DNA of 64,000 nt from Candidatus Wallbacteria bacterium (lineage in GTDB: Bacteria; Muiribacteriota; UBA6191; JACPRK01). The translations under genes were made by a program, and so were the position numbers. The notes beneath the pieces were generated by a model. It saw only the letters and a list, made by a program, of their open reading frames with translations. It had not been told where the DNA came from and did not search any database. The stretch spans positions 62,001-126,000 of the forward strand of contig JACQZN010000012.1 in assembly GCA_016213845.1 (NCBI GenBank), written 5' to 3'. Below are positions 18,003 to 27,400 of the stretch, piece after piece (positions within the stretch are counted from its first letter, which is position 1; each line of letters opens with the position of its first letter).

Positions 18003-19139
18003 TCAGAACTGCGTCAGGAGCTGGACGAAGGCCGTGGTCGTATCGTCCTGAGTCACAGCGACGGGAGTTATGACCTGGCGGTGGGCGACGCTGGCCAGCG
18101 TCCAGACCTTGGGGCGGACCTGGCGCTGCCAGACGAAGCGGCCCTCGCGGATATCGCTCGGGTACTCGGCCACGAAGGTCTGCGCCTGCGGGCCGGTCCA
18201 GGTGTAGTAGAGCTCGAACTGGTTGGAGTGCAGCTTCTCCCGGTCGCCGTGCTGGATGCCGCCGAAGAACGCGGTCCGGTCGCCCAGGTCGAGGTCCGGC
18301 AGCGGCCGGAAGAAGACGCCGTCGGTCTGGCTGAGGTTGAAACCGACGCTGCCGAAGGCGCGCAGCTCCTGGTCGAACTTGTGGTCGTATCGAGCCATCA
18401 GGCCGGTGAGCCCCTTGTCGCCTCCGAATCCCAGGATCGGGCGGCGCGGCTGGAGCCGACCGGTGTGGATGAGGATGCGGTCCTGGTCGGTCAGCTCGCG
18501 GCGGTACTGGAACGCCAGCGACTGCAGCGACAGCTCCGCCGGGTTGGCGTCGAGCAAGTTGGTCGTCAAGAGCGGGCTGTAGACCGCCAGCAGCATCGTC
18601 TTGGGGTCAGGGTGCTTCTCCCAGACGAATCCCTCGTAGTGGATGATGTCCTCGTCGAAGCGGCCGGTGGCGATGGCCAGATCGGCCTCGAAGAACCGCG
18701 CTGCGCCGCGCCCGGCGTAGAGTGTCGCGTCGGGGCCGTACTTCCAGATGAAGAGCAGCCGCTCGAAGTCGAAGTCTCGCGTGCGGAATCGGCCGGTGGT
18801 GACATCGAAATCGCCCCATCGGCTGGCCTGGGTCGTGAAGCCCGCAAGCAGCGTCATGTCGTGCTGGATGGGGGCGACCAGCCCGAGCCGCAGGCGGTGG
18901 TTCAGGGAGCTGTCGACGCTCTGGGCGGCAGCCCGGGGAGAGCGGTCGTTCTGAATGCGGATGCCGCGGAGGCGGTACTGACCGTCGACCAGGAACCTGG
19001 GAGGCGGCGGAGGCTGCGATAAAGCCGCTGTCGAAGGAGCCGAAGACTCTTTCGAATCCGTTGCAGCCTGGGCGGCTGCTGGAAGGATCGCCAGCGCCGC
19101 GCACAAGAATCCCCACCGGACGACATTCTTGCTCATCAT
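18003..19139 (-). CDS. Putative outer-membrane beta-barrel protein
   Basis: 378 aa with a signal peptide (LCAALAILPAAAQA) followed by a Pro/Ser-rich linker and a long series of alternating amphipathic strands (for example RLRLGLVAPIQHDMTLLAGFTTQ, RFRTRDFDFERLLFIWKYG, LRAFGSVGFNLSQTDGVFF). The final residue is Phe (LLTQF), the usual C-terminal signature for BAM-dependent outer-membrane proteins. Tyr/Trp/Phe occur at strand ends. This suggests a barrel of roughly 16 strands, porin- or alginate-export-like, with unknown substrate. Two adjacent ATG codons (19139 and 19136) could serve as start. It is convergent with the ABC exporter and sits downstream of the Ser/Thr kinase gene on the same strand with a 48-bp gap, so co-transcription is possible. 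Confidence 0.65.
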   Translation of the reverse strand: MMSKNVVRWGFLCAALAILPAAAQAATDSKESSAPSTAALSQPPPPPRFLVDGQYRLRGIRIQNDRSPRAAAQSVDSSLNHRLRLGLVAPIQHDMTLLAGFTTQASRWGDFDVTTGRFRTRDFDFERLLFIWKYGPDATLYAGRGAARFFEADLAIATGRFDEDIIHYEGFVWEKHPDPKTMLLAVYSPLLTTNLLDANPAELSLQSLAFQYRRELTDQDRILIHTGRLQPRRPILGFGGDKGLTGLMARYDHKFDQELRAFGSVGFNLSQTDGVFFRPLPDLDLGDRTAFFGGIQHGDREKLHSNQFELYYTWTGPQAQTFVAEYPSDIREGRFVWQRQVRPKVWTLASVAHRQVITPVAVTQDDTTTAFVQLLTQF

Positions 19140-19187
19140 GAGATCCGGATCGACAGAAACCGGCCTTCAGATGAGCTTCGTGTTCGT

Positions 19188-21320
19188 TCAGGGCCGAAGC
19201 GGCGGTTCGGGAGGCACCGGGACACGCAGCATCTCGGCCATCCGGGCCACCTCCATCCGGCAATGCGCGAGACGATCGTCGAGCTCCGGCTGCAGCAGGG
19301 CGGCCTCGTCGACCGCCACCGTTCGCGGACCGCGCGGCAGTGGACGCCGCGGCTCGTAGGGCCAGTCCCGGATCAGCTTCTCGAGCAGCAACTTCCAGCT
19401 CTCCAGCCGCTGGCGCAGGAGGACCTGATCCCAACCCATCTCCCTGATCTGGGTCGGTGTCTCGACCACGGCGCGGACCAGGTCGCAGTGGACAATCACC
19501 TCGATGGGCGAGAACGGCCGGCCCGCCAGGCGCCGCTCCAGCTCGCCCAGGCCGCGGTTGCCCAGCCGCTCGCGCGCTTCGAGCTGACCCAGATAACGCA
19601 GTGCGTCACAGAGGGCCCGGACCACCTTGTGATCGCGTGCGGTCAGGTCGTTGCGCCCCAGGACCCCGCTCAACGCCCCGCCCGCCCGGGCCGCCAGGGC
19701 CCGCCCGAGCGCCTCGGTCTGCTTGCCGAGGAGCCGCCCCTTCTCGAGCGCCTGAACCGCCAGCAAGCCGGCCTGGCAGGTCGGATCGGCAGAGGCCCCG
19801 AAGCGGGGGCGGGCAGCCTCGAGCACGCGCGCGGACTGCTCCGCGATGTTCTTCGAGAAGGTGTCCTGCAGCCACTCCCCCAGGCGGTTCAGCGTCGTGA
19901 ACTGCCCCTTGCGCAGCGTTTGCTCGCCCACGTTTCCGATCTTGGACCGGCTGCCGAAGAGCGCCAGGAAGTAGGCAGACATGACGCGGCCAGCGCTGGC
20001 CTCTGCCTCGACGACGCCGCAGGCGCCGAGGGCGCTCAAGCACTCGACAGCAGCCTGCGTAGCGTTTCGCGCCAGCGAATCCATCGCCTTGATGTGCTCT
20101 TCGCGCGGCGGCGGCGGCAGCATCTGCTTGGCGCGCTCGTTGGTCCGCATCAACTCCCGCCAGACGTCCTCGATGCGATGCACCCCGTCCTTCTCCAGCC
20201 GCTCGGCCTGCTCAGGCGTGCCCGCCGCCGAGGCCGGAACGGACGGTGTCTCGGTGACGGCCGGCCCCGCAGGCGCTTGCGCCCGATGCGTGCGCCACAG
20301 ACCGATAAGGGCGACCATCGCCAGAAGGGACGCTGCCACCGCTACCGGTAGGCTACGGCGCGAACCGGGAGCCGCGTGCACCCGGGTCGTCGCAGAGGCC
20401 ACCTTCCTGCGGCCGGAGGCCGGCGCGACGGCGGTGGTCGGCGCGGCCGCAGCTGCTGCCTTCGGCTCGACTGCGCCGCCGGGCAGAGCCGCGAGGGCCC
20501 GCGCAAACGCCTGGGGAGACGCGTGGCGGGCGGCAGGCTTCTTCGCCAGCGCCACGCGCAGAAAGTCGTCGTAGGCGCGCGGCACTCCCGGCCGCGCCGC
20601 GCAGACGCTCGGCGCGTCATCCCGCACATGGGAGAGCAGCAGGTCGCTCGGGTCGGCCGCCACGAATGGCGGCTCCCCTGCCAGGCACTCGAAGAGCACG
20701 ACCCCGAGCGCATACAGATCCGCCGCGCCCGTCGCCGCGTCTCCCCGGGCCAGCTCGGGCGCCATGTAGCGGGGCGTCCCCAGCAGCAGCCCCGCGCGTG
20801 TGCGGACAGCGCTGCCGGCCGTGTCCTTGGCGATGCCGAAGTCCCCCAGGAGCGCCCCCCGGCCCGGCGCCACGAAGATGTTCTCGGGTTTGACGTCTCG
20901 ATGCAACACGCCGCCAGCGTGCAAGACAGCCAGCGCGTCGGCGCAGCCCGCGACCACGTCCCGCGCCTCGGCGACCTCGAGCGCCCCGGCCCGCACGAGC
21001 CGGTCGCGCAGCGTCCCGCCCGTCATCAGCTCACAGGCGATGAAGAGGTGCCCCTCGCTCTGGCCGGCCTCGTACACGCGCACCAGTCTGGGATGCGCCA
21101 GCCGGGCCGCGATGCGCGCCTCCTGGAGAAAGCGCTCGCGTGCCTCCCGATCCTCGGCCAGCCGCCACGAGAGGATCTTGAGCGCCACCGGCCGGTCCAG
21201 CGAGAGCTGCCGAGCCCGGTAGACCGCCCCCATTCCCCCGGCGCCCAGCAGCTCGCCCACCTGGTAGCCGGCCAGGATCGTGCCCGGGGGCACTTGGTCG
21301 GACTCTCGCTGAACGCTCAT
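19188..21320 (-). CDS. Membrane Ser/Thr protein kinase (PknB-like) with novel C-terminal domain
   Basis: About 710 aa. Residues ~10-290 are a Hanks-type kinase domain with all key residues: glycine loop LLGAGGMGAVY, Lys in VALKIL, HRDVKPEN, DFGIA and YMAPEL. A Pro/Ala-rich linker is followed by one TM helix (LPVAVAASLLAMVALIGLW) and a ~380-residue helical, probably periplasmic domain. No PASTA, TPR, WD40 or NHL repeats were seen. Its landmarks are LSALGACGVVEAEASAGRVMSAYFL and PTQIREMGWDQVLLRQRLE, and the fold was not recognised. The kinase probably signals from the envelope to cytosolic targets. ATG 21320 is chosen; GTG 21341 in frame is an alternative, and neither has a strong ribosome-binding site. 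Confidence 0.85.
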   Translation of the reverse strand: MSVQRESDQVPPGTILAGYQVGELLGAGGMGAVYRARQLSLDRPVALKILSWRLAEDREARERFLQEARIAARLAHPRLVRVYEAGQSEGHLFIACELMTGGTLRDRLVRAGALEVAEARDVVAGCADALAVLHAGGVLHRDVKPENIFVAPGRGALLGDFGIAKDTAGSAVRTRAGLLLGTPRYMAPELARGDAATGAADLYALGVVLFECLAGEPPFVAADPSDLLLSHVRDDAPSVCAARPGVPRAYDDFLRVALAKKPAARHASPQAFARALAALPGGAVEPKAAAAAAPTTAVAPASGRRKVASATTRVHAAPGSRRSLPVAVAASLLAMVALIGLWRTHRAQAPAGPAVTETPSVPASAAGTPEQAERLEKDGVHRIEDVWRELMRTNERAKQMLPPPPREEHIKAMDSLARNATQAAVECLSALGACGVVEAEASAGRVMSAYFLALFGSRSKIGNVGEQTLRKGQFTTLNRLGEWLQDTFSKNIAEQSARVLEAARPRFGASADPTCQAGLLAVQALEKGRLLGKQTEALGRALAARAGGALSGVLGRNDLTARDHKVVRALCDALRYLGQLEARERLGNRGLGELERRLAGRPFSPIEVIVHCDLVRAVVETPTQIREMGWDQVLLRQRLESWKLLLEKLIRDWPYEPRRPLPRGPRTVAVDEAALLQPELDDRLAHCRMEVARMAEMLRVPVPPEPPLRP

Positions 21321-21452
21321 GCCGTTGCCAGTATCCGCCACGCGCGTCCGATCGCGCCACGTGCGACGAGCGCGCCACGGTCCGGGGGCGGGGCGGCCGA
21401 CGAGCTGCCGGATGCCTTTCCGTCGGCTGGACCGTGACGCGCCGTTGGCTCT

Positions 21453-24400
21453 CTAGCTCGGCAGGCTACACCGCCGTCTTCGGGCCAGGATCGACACGAG
21501 CGGTACGAGCAGAACCAGCGCCGACGGCCACGTGCCCGAGCCCTGGGGTTCGAAGCTGCACCCGCCGCGGCCGGATGCGGCGCCCGACAGCGCCAGCAGG
21601 CCGGGCTTGGCGTTCACGATCGCGAGCGTGTCGAGCTCGGTCAGCTGCACGCGGATGGCAGAGGCAGCGGCCAGTCTCGAATTCAGGACAACGGGGTTGG
21701 CGCTGCTCAGGACCACCGACGGGCTCGCCGACTCGCTGAAGAAGAGCACGTAGCTGCGGACCACCGTCGGCGGCGTACTTCGCACGTTGGCCGCGTCGAC
21801 CCTCTCGACGGCCAGCAAGGCCCCCTGCGTCACGCCGGAGGGAAACCGCACCGACTGGAGGTCGGCCGTTCCGTCATTGGCCACCCGCGCAGGCTGGGTC
21901 GAGAGCAGCACGTTGTCGATCGAGAGCTGGACGTACTGCGGCGGCAAGGGCTCCTGGGCGACGGCCAGGTACTTGGGTGCACTGCTCAAACCAGCGCGCT
22001 CGACCGTCAGCTCGAGAACGTAGAGTCGCGGTTCGAACGCCCGGTTGACCGGGAGCACGAAACGGGTGAGTGGCTGGAACGGCTTCTCGAGCTCCCCGGC
22101 GGGACCTTCGACTTGCCGCCACGAGTAGGCGACCGGCCCGGTGCCCGTGGGCGCCGAGGAAGCCGTCGCATCGAGCTCGACGGTCCGCTGGGTGGCCGAG
22201 CTACCCACGGCGGGCAAGCTAGCGGCCGGGGCGCTCGCGATCGGCTCGGGTACGGTTTCCGTGAACGTGTCGGCCACCACGTCGATGAAGGAGCCCAGGA
22301 CGATCCCCGTGCGCACGGTCGGGCGCGAATTCGCATCGAGCTCCAGCAGCTCGGCGTAGACGGCGAACCGGCGGGTGCCGGCGGTCTTCGGCGCAAAGGC
22401 GGTCACGGAGCGCGATACCGCGGTCTCGCTCGTCGTCGAGAGCAACACGGGCGGTCCGTCGAGCTGCGTCCACGAGAAGGCAGCGACCCTGCCCGGAAGC
22501 CCGGTCAGGTTGGCCTCGAGGCTGACCAGAGCGGGCGCCGGCACGCGCAACGCGACCCGCCCGGCAAACGGAGTCTCGAAGTCCACACCCGAGCCGGTGG
22601 CCTCGGTGGTCGTTGCCGCGGCGACGAGCGAGAGCGCGGGTGAGTTGGGCGACTTGGAGCTGACCGAGGAGAGCACCGTCGTGAGGGACGTCCTGGCGAT
22701 GGCGGCTCCGCCCAGTCGATCCACGACCAGAAGGCCAATCTCGGCTTGCGCCAAGCCATTCAGGCCGGCAAGCGGCAGGCCGGAGAGAAACTCTCGCGAG
22801 AAGACCGGGGTCGAATCCGTCCCGACAAAGGACCTCGAGACTCCGGCGTTGCCCAGGAAACGTACGGAACCTGTCCAGTAGGTTTCGAGCGGGCCCGCCT
22901 GGCCAGACGAGCCGGTCGCGCCGGCGTCCAGCCGAATGGCCAGCTTGCCGTCTGGACCCGCGCCCAGCGCAATCCTGGGAGAGTCGATTCTGGCCTCGAT
23001 CGAAGGGCCGACAAGAACGGCCCCGGAGACGACGGGGCTTCGCCGAGCGCCGTCGTCGACGACCAGATTGAAACCGTAGGTTCCCTCGGCATCCGGCCGG
23101 AACAGGGGCGTCGCCGTAGCTGGGTCGAGGATTGCCGTCGCCAGGTCGAGGCTCGAGCCGGCCGGCTTTGCTGTGAGCCGCCAGCGATAGGAGAGCCCCT
23201 GTCCCGCCGCACCTGCGCTCCGGCGGCCATCCAAGCGCAGATAGGTGCGCAATGGACCTGCCGGCTCCAGGGAATCGCGGAAGCTCGGCGCCAGGATCCC
23301 GGAGGAGTCGCGCTGCAGCGGGCCGGTGAAGACCGGAGCCACACTCGCAGTCGGGGGCAGCCTCAGCGGGTCGGTCATCGTGATGTTGAAGACTTGCTCT
23401 TCGGGGCTTTGGGCTCCGGCGGCGCCGAGCGAGAGTCCGACGCGGTACTCCCCGGCGGCCGCAAGAGGAGAGTCCTCGAGGGGACCGTTGCGGGCCGTGC
23501 TGAAGCGCATGGCGGTCGTGCTCGCCGTCGTGGATTCGAGCGAGGCGAGGGTCGACGGTGGGCTGGAAGGGGTCGATTGGTCCGGTGCCGACAGGATCCG
23601 CCAGTGGTAGGAGAGCTGCATGCCCGGCGGCGCTAGAGTGCCCTCGGCGCTCAGCCGGACCATGTCAGTAGTCTGGACGAGCGGCGGAACCGCCAGGCCA
23701 GCGGCCAGGGGACGGGACGGCTTGGCTGCCGCTCCAACGCTGATGAGGTTGATCCGGGAAGCGGGGTTTCCCAGGGCGGCGCCCAGGTCGGTCTTGACCT
23801 TCTGCTGCCACTGTTTGGAGCCGGTCACGACGACATCCGAACTCAGTTTGGTGTTGAACGTTACACTCGGTCCGACGAAAGGATGGCCGAGGGAAATCGT
23901 TGCGGAGGCAGTGTCCGAGCGGCCCGCGGCGTCGACCACCCGGAGCGAGTAGGTCGGACCTTTCCCCGCGACTGTGAAGTCGTCCCGGTTGAGGGTGGTG
24001 ATGCTCGCACCGTTGGCGACGTTTGGCAACGCACCCGAGATGGGCTTACCGGCCGTGTTCGTGCCCGACACGGAGAACTGGTACGCCACGATTGGACTGT
24101 CCCCTGGCAGAGATGCCGACCCATCCAGGGAGAGGTTCACAGCACTCGCCGCGCTGGGTAGTTGCGGGGAAGTGCGAAGGGCCGCCTTGGGACCGGCTGG
24201 CAGCGCGACATGGGTCCCCGAATCGGGCGGGGGGAGAGCATCCACGGTGAAGGTGCCGTTCTCCGGCAGCAGCTCGATCTGGCGGTTGAGTTCCACCGCG
24301 AACAGCCGGATCGTGAACACTCCATTGTCGGAAAGATTGGACACATTGCGGCGGAACGTGAACTCCCTCGTGAAGTTGCCGGAGCCGATCGAAGGGGTTC

Positions 24401-27400
24401 TGGCAACGTCGTTGGCGGTCGAGGTCGAGCCGCCCGAAATGGCGATCTCGCAATAGGATATCTGCCTCGAGAGCACAACCGACACTTCGAAAGGCTCCGC
24501 CCCGTAGACGGCGGGAGACTTGTTGTAGGTCGCCGTCGCGCGCAACGGCTCCAGAACGATGAGCTTGTACGCCACGTCGATCCGAGGGTCCACTTCGACG
24601 AGCCTCTTGGTCCTCGGAGTGTCGGCATACGGATCGGAGAAGGTCACGTCCATACGACCCTCATAGTATCCGTCCGCGACGTTGGGCCCCACTCTCCCCG
24701 TGAAGGTGAGCTCGGCCTGACCGTTGCTGGCTATCGAGACGGCAGGCGAGGTCATCGTTGCCGTGATGCCGGACGTCGCGCCGTAGTCCAGGACGGCGGA
24801 CTTCACGTGCGCGGTCGCGCCGCCATTGTTCACCAGCGTGATCCTGGCCGTGTACGTTTCGCCCCGGAAGACGAGGCCGTTGGGGAGCGTGAAGCCGAAC
24901 TGACCGACGTGCGGAGGAGCCACGAACCTCAGGATTGCAGATTTCAGGACAGAAAAGGGCGTCGAGACCGTTTCAGTCCGGCTGGCGCTCGTCCCCCCGG
25001 TGTACGTCGCAGTCACGGAGTGGGCCAGCGCGTAGGTGCCGAGGGAATCGGCCCCGATCGCCACGGAGTAGACGAACGAGCCGGTGCCCTGCGCCGGGAT
25101 CGAGGTCACACCGGAGGTCCTGGTGAGCTTGATGTCCGAATTCGGCGGTGAGAGCGAGAGCGCGCTCGACTGCACGTCCGCCGCGACCGTGTTCGGGTTG
25201 AAGAGGCCGACCGTCACGGAGTACGTCTTGCTGAGAGCGACCTGAGCCGGAAGACCGGATTCTGACTTGACGACCAGAGTCGGGGCCGCCAGTACGGAAA
25301 GTCCGGGCGCCAGGACAGCCGCAGCGCCACCGTCGGAGCCCAGGCCGGCGTCCGTCGCCGTCACACGGTAGGTTGGAGTGTAGGTGCCTGCCGGAGCGCC
25401 TGCGGCGACGTTGATCGAGTAGCTGAACAGGGCGGCCGCGCCGAGCGGGGCGATCGTCGCGGGTCCGCCGGTCTTCGTAGCCGTGATCTGGCCCGGCGGA
25501 TCGAACGTGAGCGCGGTCGAGCCGATGTTTGCAGTCCTGTCACCGTTGTTGAAGACCGTGAGCGAGACATTGGCGGAGCTCCCGCGCACCACCGCCTGCG
25601 GCACGGTGAGTGGGCCGAACGAAAGCTCGGCGCCCGACACGAGAAGACGGGCCGCGAGCGGCTCCGTCCGTGCGCTCCCGACCACTCCACCTTCGTCGAC
25701 GCCGAACACGGTGCAGCTCGTCGAATAGGTTCTGGGACGGGCTCTTGCGCCTACCTGCACCGACCAGGCAAAAGCGCCCGAGCTTCCGGGTGCGAGCAAG
25801 GTGGGGCCCGAGACCTGGGTAGCCGTGAGGTTGCCCGGAGGCGCGAACGTGAGAGCCGTGGAGGTGATCCTGAATGCCGTGCCTCCCACGTTCGTGACCG
25901 TGAGCCCGGCGGAGAACGACGTGCCCCTCACCGCGGAAGACGGCGCCGTGAGCGCGCTGAACGTCAACGCCGGCGGCTGCGGCAGCGTGACTAGCGCCGC
26001 CAGGGAGGAGGACGCGGCGACGGTCAAGCCATTGAGGGCGTCCGAGGCAGCGAGGGTGATGCTGGTCGAGTAGGTGCCACCGGCTGCGTTGCGGTCGACG
26101 AGCACGCTGAAGCCGAGGAGGCCCGTGGCGCCCGGTGCGAGCGTAGCCGGTCCCGAGCTCTGCGTCGCCACGAAGTTACCGGCGGGCGAGAACGAGAGCG
26201 TTGCCTTGGTGATGTTGGCGGGGCTGCCGCCCGTGTTCGTCACCGCGAGCGAAGCGTCGAACGTCCTCCCCCTGATTGACGCGGCCGGAGCCGTCAAGGG
26301 GCCGAATGCAAACGCCGGCGGCGCCGGCACGGACACGGGCGATCCCAGGCCGAAAGCGCCCGAGACGGGCTGGCTCGTCGCAGGGTCGACGCCGTCGAAC
26401 CGCCAGGTCGGCGTGTAGGAGCCCGCAGGCGTGAAGGAATCGAGCTCGATGAAGTAGGCGAAGGTGCCGGTGAGCCCGTGGGCGATTGCCGCCGGTCCCG
26501 AGCTCTGCGTGGCGGTGAGGTTGCCGGGCGGATCGAACGTGAGCGAGGTGGCCGAGATGTTCGCGGCCGCGCCGGAGTTGAGGGCCGTGACCGTGCCCGC
26601 ATACGAGGTCCCGCGCGCCCGGGGGCCGGGCACTGTCGAGGCGGCGAACGACAGGGAAGGCGGCGAGACGACCCTGAACGCCTCAGGAGTCAAGTCAGCG
26701 CTCGAGTCGAGGCGGCTGATGCCTTCGACCGCGGCGATCCGCAAGGCCGGAGTGTAGCTGCCGAGGGGAGCCATGGCATCCGTGAAGACGGAGAACCGGA
26801 GGAGGACCCGTTCACCAGCGGCGATCGAGCCGGGCACGCTCACGTGCGTTGCCGTTACGAAACCGGGAGGAGAGAAGGTGAGCGTGGCGGCCGAGACCGC
26901 GGCCGCCGTCTGGCCCGAGTTCGAGATCGGCAACGAGAGATCGTAGGTGAGCCCTCTCTGGGTAGCAACGGAACCGGGGCTTCCGTCCAGGACGAGCTTC
27001 GGAAGGCTCAGGACCGTCAGCCTGGCCAGGAGCAGTCCGCTGCTGGATGCGTCCGCGTTGCTGACCGCGCTGCGCGCCACGATGGCGGGCGTGACGGTGT
27101 AGCTTCCCACCTTCGCGTTCGACCCGACGGAGCAGGAATACTGGAAGATTCCGGCGCTGTTGGACTCGATCACGGCGGGCCCGGACGTCTGGGTCGCCGT
27201 GATGTTCCCCGGCGGAGCGAACGCGATCGAAGTGGCAGCAACCTTTGCAGCCGCCTGGCCCGAGTTGCGGAACGTGACAGTGGCGGTGAACGACTGCCCC
27301 GGCACGTAGCTCGAGGCGAGTCCGGCCGAGGCGGCGACGGACAGGGCGGGCGGCGTGACCAGGACGATGTCTGGCGTCAAGCGCTGGGTGAGGCTGACGT

